DNA from: G963667675 sp964291545
Lineage (GTDB): Bacteria; Chloroflexota; Dehalococcoidia; Lucifugimonadales; UBA3495
Direction: 5' to 3'
Length of the DNA stretch: 64,000 nt
NCBI GenBank assembly: GCA_964291545.2
Contig: OZ219860.1
Span: 186,001-250,000 of the forward strand
The position numbers were made by a program, and so were the translations under genes. Under the pieces are notes generated by a model that was given only the letters and a program-made list of their open reading frames with translations, ran no database searches and was not told the DNA's origin. This document shows, one piece after another, positions 50,447 to 59,063 of the stretch. How positions within the stretch are numbered: the first letter of the stretch is position 1; every line of letters starts with the position of its first letter.

Positions 50447-51577
50447 CTAAGCGCCGGAGAACCTGGACATGACTTTGGTGGCGAAGCTTTCCAGGTTCTT
50501 CAATGACCTCTGAAGCGGCATTCCGGGATGGGTGAACTCCACCAGCAAGTAGTCCAAATTGCAGACCTCCTGTAGTTCTTGGACCTTCTCGACAACGGTG
50601 TCAGGCGATCCAACCAGAAGGGTGCGAGGCTCCAGGAAGTCCCAGTCCAGCTTAACGCCGGGGTCCAGTTCTTCCCCCGGGTTGGTAAACACCTGCCTGC
50701 CCCGGAACGGGTCGTTGTAGATGAAAGACGACATGATAGCGTGCTCCGCTTCCCTGCGGGCTTGTTCCATGGAGGATGCAACGTAGGTGGAGCGCATCAC
50801 CGCCTGGCCCTCTCCCAGGCGGAACGGTTTGCCCTCCGCTTTGGACCGGGTTTCCGCGTAGAGCTCCATTCTCTGGCGAATCCTGGCGGCCGGCGGTTGC
50901 CAGTAGCAAGCCTGGAGCCCCATTTCTGCGGCGGTCGCGACGGAGTTGTCGCTGGACACGGTCATCCACAGGGGTGGATGGGGCTGTTGGTAGGGCCTGG
51001 GCGTTACCCTGAGCTTGGTTACCCGCTCCCCGTCTTGCCAGACCGGGTCCGGCGGGAGGGTGGGGTGGCTGAACTCGGTGCCCTCGGCGGGGAACCTGTA
51101 GTTGGGACCCTCGTGGCTGAAGTATGGGTCTGCCCAAATCTTGCGGACTATTTCAACGGTCTCGCGGAAAAGCTCCCTGTTATCCCTGTCTTTCCGGGGA
51201 TCGGCATTGGGGTGGAACTGGGGCCCCTCGTAGGGCCAGATGCCCCTGCCGAAGCCGACTTCGATTCGTCCCCTGGTCATGTTGTCCAGAATGGCCAGGT
51301 CCTCGGCCAACCTTATGGGGTGCCACCAAGGGGCGATGTTGGCCATTTGGCCGATGCGTATTGCGGATGTCCGGGCCGCCAAATCGGCGCCCAGGAGTAT
51401 GGGGTTCGGCAGGTCACCCACACCGTAGGGACCGAAGTGGTGCTCGCCCAGCCACATGGCCTCGAAGCCCAGTTCTTCGGCCAGGACGGTCTGCTGCCGG
51501 AGGTTGTCCAGCATATCGGCGGAGTTGGTGGACTCTCCGGAGGAAGCGGCGACGGTGGTGAACGCTGCAAACCTCAA
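50447..51577 (-). CDS. Luciferase-like (LLM class) flavin-dependent monooxygenase
   Basis: A 376-residue TIM-barrel flavoprotein of the bacterial luciferase family. 'LGFEAMWLGEHHFGPYGVGD' carries the conserved EHHF, 'IRIGQMANIAPWWHPIRLAEDLA' (by its start) and 'GRIEVGFGRGIWPYEG' are the flavin-pocket motifs. Members use reduced FMN or F420 to oxidise small molecules. The TTG start at 51577 has GGAGG seven bases upstream. Expanded families of such enzymes are known from SAR202-type Chloroflexota. Confidence 0.88.
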   Translation of the reverse strand: MRFAAFTTVAASSGESTNSADMLDNLRQQTVLAEELGFEAMWLGEHHFGPYGVGDLPNPILLGADLAARTSAIRIGQMANIAPWWHPIRLAEDLAILDNMTRGRIEVGFGRGIWPYEGPQFHPNADPRKDRDNRELFRETVEIVRKIWADPYFSHEGPNYRFPAEGTEFSHPTLPPDPVWQDGERVTKLRVTPRPYQQPHPPLWMTVSSDNSVATAAEMGLQACYWQPPAARIRQRMELYAETRSKAEGKPFRLGEGQAVMRSTYVASSMEQARREAEHAIMSSFIYNDPFRGRQVFTNPGEELDPGVKLDWDFLEPRTLLVGSPDTVVEKVQELQEVCNLDYLLVEFTHPGMPLQRSLKNLESFATKVMSRFSGA

Positions 51578-51709
51578 GACGGCGCCTCCATGCTATAGGG
51601 ATGGAAGATACGGGCCCGGCGTTGCACGGCCAGCCGCAGGCGGGGTTCTAACGGACTGCGGCCATAGCCTTGAGCGGATGGTGGACTGGACGGAACGGGA
51701 CTATTACCT

Positions 51710-52012
51710 TCAGGAGTCGGACTTGAGCAGCGCCGGGCGGATTCTGGTATTCCAGTAGTCGTCGTCGCGCTGGTCCCGCAGCTGCTCGACCAACTGCGCC
51801 ACTTCCATTCCCACGGCTTGGCCCAATTCAGATACCGGGCGGCTCCCCGCCAACGCGGTTACCGCGGCACGGAGCTTCATCACGTATTCCGCGACTTCAT
51901 AAGCTGCTCGGTCTGAGGCAGAGCGGGCCTGCAGGGCCTCCAGCTTCTCAAGCCAGTCCAGGCCTCTTTCGGCCTCGTCGAACCCGTCATCCAGCGCATT
52001 GGTAGTAGTCAT
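51710..52012 (-). CDS. Small helical hypothetical protein
   Basis: A 100-residue acidic protein, predicted all-helical ('AERGLDWLEKLEALQARSAS', 'GQAVGMEVAQLVEQLRDQRD'). GGAGG lies seven bases before the ATG, which supports a real gene. No domain recognised. It stands between the luciferase-like gene and the molybdopterin enzyme gene. Confidence 0.6.
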   Translation of the reverse strand: MTTTNALDDGFDEAERGLDWLEKLEALQARSASDRAAYEVAEYVMKLRAAVTALAGSRPVSELGQAVGMEVAQLVEQLRDQRDDDYWNTRIRPALLKSDS

Positions 52013-52267
52013 CCGATGTCCTCCCGGCGTCTCGGCTCAGGCGCCCCGTCTCCGGACTTTGTATCACTTGGCGAGGTTGTCCCGCAAGGGTTAGGGATTA
52101 CCTGGAGCCTTTTACTGCCCCGACGGCAATCCCTTGGCACCACGCTCAACAGCCTCAAGTCCATTGAACTTGACACCAATGGGGCGAGGCCATAGATTGC
52201 TTGGGGTTGCCGAATCCTTTCGAGGCTGTGTAGGGCCTTGGTGCAATCGCGGCGAGGGGCGCGATCT

Positions 52268-54583
52268 ATGACTACTACAGTTGAGCGACAAGGTGCGTCC
52301 ACGAGCCCGTATCGAGTGGTGGGCACCCGCCCTATCCGTCACGACGGCCTGGAAAAAGTCACCGGCGCCGCCAAGTACGGGGCGGACATTCACCTGGCGG
52401 GAACGCTCCACGGCAAGATCGTTCGCAGCCCCCATGCACACGCCCGCATCCGGTCCATCGACACCACCAAGGCCGAGGCCCTGCCCGGGGTCTTTGCGGT
52501 GACCACTTCGCTGGACTTCCCGTTAATCGACGCCCAGCCCATTGACTTCGGCCAGATGCTGGGCAACGCTCGTCTGGTAGCGGAACACGTGATGGCCAGG
52601 GATAAGGCGCTGTTCAAGGGCCACGCCGTGGCTGCCGTGGCGGCGGTAAACGCCCACGTGGCAGAGGAGGCGGCCCGGCTGATAGAGGTGGACTACGAGA
52701 CACTGCCCGCGGCGCTGACCCTGCATGACGCGCTGGAGGATGATGCCCCGGCGCTGCACGAGACCATGACGACTCACTTTAGATTGGAGCGGTTCGCGCG
52801 CGGCGAGGACACCGGCGTGAAGGGAAACATAGCGGGGCACATCCAGCACAAGCTGGGCGACGTTGATAAGGGGTTTGCCGACGCCGACGTAATCGTGGAG
52901 CGGGAGTTCGAGACGGAGACGGTGCACCAGGGGTACATCGAGCCACACGCCTCCACGGCGGTGTGGTCGCCCAACGGCCGTCTGACTATCTGGACGTGCA
53001 CCCAGGGCGCTTTCGGGATCCGGTCCGAGACCGCGGCGGTGCTGGCCATACCCGAGTCTAAAGTCAGGGTAATTCCCACGGAGATAGGAGGCGGGTTCGG
53101 CGGCAAGCTCACCTGCTACCTGGAGCCGGTGGCGGCAGTATTGTCCCGCAAGAGCGGCAGACCCGTGAAGATCGTGATGGACCGCAGAGAGGAGTTCGAG
53201 GGCACCGGCCCCACCTCGGCGACGCTCATGCGCTGCAAGATGGGGGCGACCAAGGCCGGCAAGATTACCGTAGTGGAGCTGTATATGGCCTTCGAGGCCG
53301 GGGCCTTTCCGGGGTCCCCCGTGGGAGCCGCCGCCCAGGCCGCCACCGGGGCCTACAACATCGAGAACCAGTTGATAAACGGCTACGACATAGTGTGCAA
53401 CAAGCAAAAGGTCCAGGCCTACCGGGCTCCGGGCCAGCCCCAGGGCACTTTCGCCGTGGAGCCGGTCATCGACGAACTGGCGGAGAAACTGGAAATCGAC
53501 CCCATGGAATTCCGACTGATGAATGCGGCGCAAGAAGGCGACCGGATGCCCACGGGTGTGCCACTGGCCAGGATCGGGATCAAGGAAATGGAAGAGGCCA
53601 TGAAGGCCCATCCCCACTACAGCGCGCCGTTGGAAAAGCCCAACCATGGCCGAGGAGTGGCTGTGGGGTTCCGCATGCAGGGCGGGCAATCATCCTCGGC
53701 GACGATTAACGTGAACAGCAATGGGACCATTAACCTGATCACCGGATCAGTTGACATCGGGGGCACCCGGACTGCTTTGGCCATGCAGGCCGCCGAAGTG
53801 TTGGGCCTGGAAGCGGCGGACGTTAACCCCGCGGTGGCTGACACCGACGCCATCGGTTACACCACGCCGACCTGGGGCAGCCGCACCACATTCGACACCG
53901 GCCTGGCGACGATTGCCGCCGCGGAAGAGGTGAAACGGCAGACGTGCGCCCGGGCGGCCTTGATCTGGGACGTGCAGCCGGAGGACGTGGAACTGCGGGA
54001 CGGAGTCTTTGCCAGCGCTAGGAACGCGGAGGACACCATGACTTTCAAGGAGCTGGCCGGGAGACTGCTGGGAACCGGCGGCCCCGTCACCTGCTCGGCG
54101 TCCTGTCCCAATACTACCGGGCTGGGGCCCATCATTGCCGGGAATATCGTGGACGTGGAGGTGGACACAGAGACGGGAAAGGTGGACGTCCTACGCTACA
54201 CCGCTTTCCTGGATGCTGGGACTGCGGTGCATCCCAGTTACGTTGAAGGCCAGATGCAGGGAGGGACGGTGCAGGGCATCGGCTGGGCGTTGAACGAAGA
54301 GTACTTCTACAACAAAGACGGGACCATGCTCAACTCCACCTTCCTGGACTACCGAATGCCCACCAGCCTGGATTTACCAATGATCGAGACGGTGATAACC
54401 GAGGTCCCCAACCCCCGGCACCCCTACGGGCTCAGGGGGGTGGGCGAGGCCCCTATCATCCCTCCGTTGGCGGCGCTGTCCAATGCGATTTACGACGCGG
54501 TGGGTGTGCGTTTGAGGAAGTTGCCCATGACTCCCGGCAGAGTGCTGGAAGCCCTGGAAGAGAAAAGGAAGACCCAGCGATAG
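52268..54583 (+). CDS. Xanthine dehydrogenase family molybdopterin-binding subunit, orphan
   Basis: A 771-residue large subunit. Order of motifs: 'GAAKYGADIHLAGTLHGKIV' (Ald_Xan_dh a/b hammerhead), 'EIGGGFGGKL' (cofactor loop), 'AYRAPGQPQGTFAVEPVIDE' and 'GLRGVGEAPIIPP', where the Glu of GVGE is the usual catalytic base. The CO-dehydrogenase AYxCSFR loop is absent, so an aldehyde or N-heterocycle hydroxylase is likelier. No FAD or 2Fe-2S subunit gene lies next to it. ATG at 52268 has GAGGGG upstream; the frame extends to 52238 without support. Confidence 0.88.
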   Translation: MTTTVERQGASTSPYRVVGTRPIRHDGLEKVTGAAKYGADIHLAGTLHGKIVRSPHAHARIRSIDTTKAEALPGVFAVTTSLDFPLIDAQPIDFGQMLGNARLVAEHVMARDKALFKGHAVAAVAAVNAHVAEEAARLIEVDYETLPAALTLHDALEDDAPALHETMTTHFRLERFARGEDTGVKGNIAGHIQHKLGDVDKGFADADVIVEREFETETVHQGYIEPHASTAVWSPNGRLTIWTCTQGAFGIRSETAAVLAIPESKVRVIPTEIGGGFGGKLTCYLEPVAAVLSRKSGRPVKIVMDRREEFEGTGPTSATLMRCKMGATKAGKITVVELYMAFEAGAFPGSPVGAAAQAATGAYNIENQLINGYDIVCNKQKVQAYRAPGQPQGTFAVEPVIDELAEKLEIDPMEFRLMNAAQEGDRMPTGVPLARIGIKEMEEAMKAHPHYSAPLEKPNHGRGVAVGFRMQGGQSSSATINVNSNGTINLITGSVDIGGTRTALAMQAAEVLGLEAADVNPAVADTDAIGYTTPTWGSRTTFDTGLATIAAAEEVKRQTCARAALIWDVQPEDVELRDGVFASARNAEDTMTFKELAGRLLGTGGPVTCSASCPNTTGLGPIIAGNIVDVEVDTETGKVDVLRYTAFLDAGTAVHPSYVEGQMQGGTVQGIGWALNEEYFYNKDGTMLNSTFLDYRMPTSLDLPMIETVITEVPNPRHPYGLRGVGEAPIIPPLAALSNAIYDAVGVRLRKLPMTPGRVLEALEEKRKTQR

Positions 54584-54629
54584 CATAGGAATCCTCAGGT
54601 AGGTCGGCTCCGGGGAAACCGCTGACCTG

Positions 54630-54809
54630 TTAGCGCCGGGACCGGCCGATCCATATCAGATTAACCGCGACTATGGCGGCGGCGGCAAACCACAGCAAGG
54701 TGCCCAGGGCGGGGTTGAATTGCAGCCCGACGCCCAGACCAAGGTAAAACACTACGACCGCCAGCACGAACAGCAGGATATGAAGTGCGATTCTGGCTGT
54801 GGTTCTCAT
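54630..54809 (-). CDS. Small two-span membrane protein
   Basis: A 59-residue frame read directly from the sequence. It has two hydrophobic segments ('IALHILLFVLAVVVFYLGLG' and 'LGTLLWFAAAAIVAVNLIWI') and a basic C-terminal end (GRSRR). A weak GAGAG precedes the ATG. It converges with the molybdopterin enzyme gene. The clean two-span pattern with a positive tail supports a real protein; no family name can be given. Confidence 0.55.
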   Translation of the reverse strand: MRTTARIALHILLFVLAVVVFYLGLGVGLQFNPALGTLLWFAAAAIVAVNLIWIGRSRR

Positions 54810-55111
54810 CGTCTCTCGGTTATTCTACTATTCTCTAAATTGATTGACACGGCGCAAGGACTGGCCGCCTAACCTACGACAACTGCCGAAGAGTCGCAAT
54901 TCAGGCCAAGTTGGTATAGCATTGGGCATAGGCGGCGAATGGTTTACGAGTACATATTCGACTGACGTGCACCGCGACGGCCACTGGCAATTCACACGTC
55001 TCCGTCACGCCGCAGCCCTTCTGGAAGGGGCCGATTGGTTGGTAGAATAGCGGTCAACGCTCCACATCGTACTATCACCAGTTGCCAGGGACTCCCTGCG
55101 GAGGAGTCAAC
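54810..55111. other. Gene-poor stretch upstream of the second RdhA-like gene
   Basis: No supported gene. A short plus-strand frame (54844-55050) has no ribosome binding site and an unusual composition. The stretch should hold the promoter of the plus-strand run beginning at 55112, but I cannot point to a clear one. Confidence 0.3.
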
Positions 55112-56395
55112 ATGCTGAAGATCGGACACCAGGTGGTCAGGCCCGGCAAGACCCTCAAGGACGACCCGGTAACCATTCCCGTTGCCGAGGAACTGGAAAC
55201 CGTGCCGGGCATACCCCTCAACCAACGGGAAATCGATTGGTATTCCCGGGAATACCCGCTGGAGAGACACTACGAGGCCGAGCGGGCTTCTTATGGTTGG
55301 TTCTACGCCAATCGCAATCTTAACGAGCACATGGGTAAGATCGACCGGGAGCATGAGAAGCTGTCCCGAGGCCTCATTCTTGCCGGACGGGAAACCGCCG
55401 ACATGGAACCTACCGCCGACCCTACCGGCGAAGACGTCACCGGCCTGATCAAGGACCAGGCCAAGCGTCTTGGATTCCTCGAAGTCGGCTTCACCGCCTA
55501 CGATCCCCGGTACGAGTTCAAAGCCAAGCGGGGGTTTACTCAATTGCCCACCGCCATCTGCCTGGCCTACGAGCAGGACTACGAGGCCACCCAGACCATT
55601 CCCAGCATAGACGCCGAGATAGTGCACTCCAGCGGCTACCGGACTCAGGCAGCCGCTGGGCTCAAGCTGGGCAACTTTATCCGGTCGCTAGGGTACCGGG
55701 CCCACGTCATACACACCAGCGACTCCACCGGCCCCATGCTTCCCATGTTCGTCGCCGCCGGCCTGGGCCAGTTGGGCGCCTGCGGTTACCTTCTTACCCC
55801 CCACGAAGGCAGCCGGGCACGGCTGATAATGGTCACCACCGACGCCAAGGTCACTTACGACCAGCCGGTCGATTACGGCATCCACGCCTTTTGCCAGATT
55901 TGCCAGGTCTGCGTCAACCGCTGCCCTGGGCGCGCCTTGATGCGGGACAAGATTTGGTGGCGCGGCTCTGAAAAGAACAAGCTCTACTACAAGCGATGCA
56001 TGCCGGTTCTCACCCGGTACGTTGGCTGCGGCGTCTGCATGAAGGTGTGCCCCATCCAGAAGTACGGCATGAAGAACGTCATGGAGCACTACGTGCAGAC
56101 CGGGCAGGTCCTGGGCAAGGGCACCCACGACCTGGAAGGCTACACCCTGGAGGGTAAAGGCTACTTCGGACCTGGCGAATTGCCGGTTTTCGACCGCGGC
56201 TTCTTTACCGACATGCCCACCGGCGACTCCAGCCAGTGGGCGTTCGAGAATTTCAAGAAAAGGGCCCTGGCCGCGGGCGGCGCCGTGACTGACGAGGCGC
56301 TGTACGAGTTCAAGCAAGACTTGGTCAACGCCATTCAAGAGGACAACCAGGATATTGAGCTAACGGGCGGCTACAGAGGCGCCCCGGACGACTGA
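55112..56395 (+). CDS. Reductive-dehalogenase-like corrinoid iron-sulfur protein, copy 2
   Basis: A 427-residue paralogue of 48103-49386, alike along its whole length; the region around residues 50-90 differs most. It keeps 'MFVAAGLGQLGACGYLLTPH' and both cluster motifs (FCQICQVCVNRCP and CGVCMKVCP with an upstream Cys). No Tat signal or anchor partner. ATG at 55112 has GGAGGAG close by; the longer frame from 55082 is unlikely. It opens a plus-strand run with an amidohydrolase, DUF1800 and NHL protein. It probably uses the cobalamin made by the locus at 1-9 kb. Confidence 0.82.
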   Translation: MLKIGHQVVRPGKTLKDDPVTIPVAEELETVPGIPLNQREIDWYSREYPLERHYEAERASYGWFYANRNLNEHMGKIDREHEKLSRGLILAGRETADMEPTADPTGEDVTGLIKDQAKRLGFLEVGFTAYDPRYEFKAKRGFTQLPTAICLAYEQDYEATQTIPSIDAEIVHSSGYRTQAAAGLKLGNFIRSLGYRAHVIHTSDSTGPMLPMFVAAGLGQLGACGYLLTPHEGSRARLIMVTTDAKVTYDQPVDYGIHAFCQICQVCVNRCPGRALMRDKIWWRGSEKNKLYYKRCMPVLTRYVGCGVCMKVCPIQKYGMKNVMEHYVQTGQVLGKGTHDLEGYTLEGKGYFGPGELPVFDRGFFTDMPTGDSSQWAFENFKKRALAAGGAVTDEALYEFKQDLVNAIQEDNQDIELTGGYRGAPDD

Positions 56396-56425
56396 ACCCC
56401 GAAGACCATTGCTGAGAGGTCAATA

Positions 56426-57556
56426 ATGGCCGGCTACAGGGTCATATCATCCGATAACCACGTCGTCGAACCGGCGGACTTGTGGACCAGCAGGGGCGAG
56501 TCCAAGTTCAAAGACAGAATGCCCCGCGTCGAGACCGTGGACGGAAGCGACTGGTGGTTCTGCGAGGGCATGCAGGTTATGGGACTCTCCATAGCCGGAG
56601 CCCAGGCGGGGGTAAGGTTCGAAGAGCCGGACAAGCTTAAAGATGAGGCTGCGTTCGAGGACGTGCGTCCCGGCGGTTACATCCCAGAAGAACACGTCAA
56701 GGACATGGACCTCGACGGCGTCGACGTGAGCATAATCTATCCCACCCTCTGCAACGCCCTATTCATCACCATTGCCGACACCGAGCTTCTGAGCTCCGTA
56801 TACAGGACCTACAACGATTGGATTGCCGAGTTCTGCACTGAGGCCCCGAAACGCCTCAAAGCCATCGCCCAGTTGAATATGGACGACGTCGAACAGGGCG
56901 TAACGGAGTTGGAACGCCGCGCCAAGATGGGCTTGGTAGGAGCCGTTACCCCAGTCTTTCCTCCCAGTGGGCGGACCTATGACCGGCCCGAGTACGAACC
57001 GCTGTGGGCCGCGGCCCAGGACCTGGGAATCCCCCTCAGCCTGCACATAGGCACCAATCGTCTCGGCACAGGGGATGAGTTTGACCGCGTCTTCCAGAAG
57101 CTGATGCCCTCCGCCACCTACAAGGTCAACAAAGACTACTGGGTGCGGATGTCCCTGGGCAGCATCATCTTGAGCGGCGTTCTCGAGCGCTACCCCAACC
57201 TCCAGGTGGGGTCGGTAGAGCACGACCTGTCCTGGGCCCCCTACTTCCTGGACCGCTTGGACTACACCTACACCCAGCGAATTCATAGCGACTCAGACTA
57301 CCTGTTCAAAGACGGCGCCCTTCCCAGCGATTTCTTCCACAGCAACGTGTTCCTCGGATTCCAGGAGGACGCCTTGGGCATCAGGGACCGTCACATCATC
57401 GGCGTGGACAATTTGCAATGGGGAGGTGACTACCCCCACGCCGAGGGGACCTTTCCCAGAAGCCGCGAGATACTGGAGGAAATCCTGGCGGACTGCACCG
57501 AGGAAGAAAAGGCCAAAATCGCCGGGGGCAACGCCGCCCGGGTATATAACTTCTAG
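56426..57556 (+). CDS. Amidohydrolase-2 family metal-dependent hydrolase
   Basis: A 376-residue PF04909-type protein. 'YRVISSDNHVVEPADLW' (an SDNH or DxH opening), 'YNDWIAEFCTEAPKRLKAIA', 'IPLSLHIGTNRLG' (His ligand), 'VGSVEHDLSWAPYFLDRLDY' and 'GVDNLQWGGDYPHAEGTFP' (late Asp/His) mark the fold. Such proteins decarboxylate or hydrolyse aromatic and related acids. GAGAGG lies before the ATG, 30 bases after the RdhA-like gene, so the two are probably co-transcribed. Confidence 0.86.
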   Translation: MAGYRVISSDNHVVEPADLWTSRGESKFKDRMPRVETVDGSDWWFCEGMQVMGLSIAGAQAGVRFEEPDKLKDEAAFEDVRPGGYIPEEHVKDMDLDGVDVSIIYPTLCNALFITIADTELLSSVYRTYNDWIAEFCTEAPKRLKAIAQLNMDDVEQGVTELERRAKMGLVGAVTPVFPPSGRTYDRPEYEPLWAAAQDLGIPLSLHIGTNRLGTGDEFDRVFQKLMPSATYKVNKDYWVRMSLGSIILSGVLERYPNLQVGSVEHDLSWAPYFLDRLDYTYTQRIHSDSDYLFKDGALPSDFFHSNVFLGFQEDALGIRDRHIIGVDNLQWGGDYPHAEGTFPRSREILEEILADCTEEEKAKIAGGNAARVYNF

Positions 57557-57595
57557 CGCCCTCTGAACCCCGGCGCTCCTCGATTGCCAACGATA

Positions 57596-59026
57596 ATGAA
57601 GAATCCCGTGACTGAACACGACGTTGCGCTAATGGCCCACCTGTTGCGCCGGGCCTGCTTTGGGGCGAGCCGCGATGAGATCGAAGCCAAGGCGGCCCAG
57701 GGCTACGGTCCAACGTTGGAAGAACTGTTGAACCCGCTGAGCCAGCCGGAAATCGAGGAAGACTTGATGTTCCGGCTGCATCCCTTCTGGTACCAGAGCC
57801 CGGCCCTCCCCTCTCACGAGTGGGTCCACCGGATGATCAACAGCCCCCGCCAGCTTCAAGAAAAAATGTCCCTCTTCTGGCACATGGTCTTCTGCGCCGG
57901 GTATAGCAAAATCGACGTTGGCCAGGAACTGGGCTATATGATCGCCATGTTCCGGGAACACGGCATGGGCAGCTTCCGGGACCTGCTATTCCGGCTGTGC
58001 ACCAATCCCGGCATGCTCTATTACCTGGACAACAACGAGAGCCACAAGGATACGCTGAACGAAAACTTCGGCCGGGAGTTGTTGGAGCTGTTCTCCATGG
58101 GCGTCGGCATGGACGAAGAGTTCAACTACACCGAGGACGACGTCAAGGCTTGCGCCCGCGCCTTCACCGGCTGGAACATAGCCCCCGCGTATCCGCCGTT
58201 TCCCCATGGCCGCAGCCGCTGGGAGTTCCGCTTCGACCCCGCGGACCACGACGACGGCGAGAAGACCTTCCTGGGTGAGACCGGCCATTGGAACGGGGGC
58301 GATGTCCTGGACATCATCTGCAAGCAGCCCGCCACCGCTAGGTTCATTGCGCGCCACCTGTACAGCTTCTTCGTGGCAGACGAGCCGCCGGTGCCTGCAT
58401 GGCGCTTTACCCCTCCACTGGACGCGGGACTGCTCGAGGTCATGGAGCGGGCCTACTTCGACTCCGGCTACGACATCACCGCCATGCTGCGGGTCTTGTT
58501 CACCTCCCAGTCCTTCCAGTCCCCATCGGCCCGCTTCGCCAAGGTCAAGAGTCCGGCGGAAATGGTCGTAGGGACTTTGAGATTGGTCGAAGACCACTTG
58601 GAAATCAAGCCGGGCCTGTACGAAATATCCCAGAAGTCCACCTACATGGGCATGGACTTGATGAACCCGCCAACAGTGGAAGGCTGGCACACCGGTAGGG
58701 AATGGATCGACAGCGGCACCCTGGTGGAGCGAATCAACTATGCTACCGAATTGTTGGGGAACACCGATCTGCCGGGCGTCCGGTCGTTGGTAAACCGGCT
58801 CAAAGCCCGGGGTCCGGCCCTATCTCCCGGGGATTTCGTGGACGGCTGCCTCGACCTCATAGGCCCGATGACCGTTGATAGCGAGACCCGCTCGGAGTTG
58901 GTTTCCCACGCCAGCCGGGGTGGAGACATCCGTCATGGCTCCAAGTCCGAGAACGCAGAGTTCACCCGGCGCACCGGCGAAATGTTCCAGATGATCGCTT
59001 CCACGCCGGAATTTCAGTTCGAGTAA
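57596..59026 (+). CDS. DUF1800 family protein
   Basis: A 476-residue protein. 'LLRRACFGASRDEIEAKAAQ', 'KMSLFWHMVFCAGYSK', 'NENFGRELLELFSMGVG' and 'ARAFTGWNIAP' are the DUF1800 hallmarks, and 'DLMNPPTVEGWHTGREWIDS' closes it. DUF1800 genes usually stand next to a DUF1501 gene; none is here. No signal peptide is visible. A TTG at 57584 is a possible alternative start; neither has a good ribosome site. Biochemical role unknown. Confidence 0.85.
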   Translation: MKNPVTEHDVALMAHLLRRACFGASRDEIEAKAAQGYGPTLEELLNPLSQPEIEEDLMFRLHPFWYQSPALPSHEWVHRMINSPRQLQEKMSLFWHMVFCAGYSKIDVGQELGYMIAMFREHGMGSFRDLLFRLCTNPGMLYYLDNNESHKDTLNENFGRELLELFSMGVGMDEEFNYTEDDVKACARAFTGWNIAPAYPPFPHGRSRWEFRFDPADHDDGEKTFLGETGHWNGGDVLDIICKQPATARFIARHLYSFFVADEPPVPAWRFTPPLDAGLLEVMERAYFDSGYDITAMLRVLFTSQSFQSPSARFAKVKSPAEMVVGTLRLVEDHLEIKPGLYEISQKSTYMGMDLMNPPTVEGWHTGREWIDSGTLVERINYATELLGNTDLPGVRSLVNRLKARGPALSPGDFVDGCLDLIGPMTVDSETRSELVSHASRGGDIRHGSKSENAEFTRRTGEMFQMIASTPEFQFE

Positions 59027-59063
59027 CCGCCCTATCTGATCTCAAGAAGCCGAGTTACAAGCA

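Noticed and set aside
54844..55050. 68-residue plus-strand frame
   Set aside because: TTG start, no ribosome binding site and no domain; likely chance.
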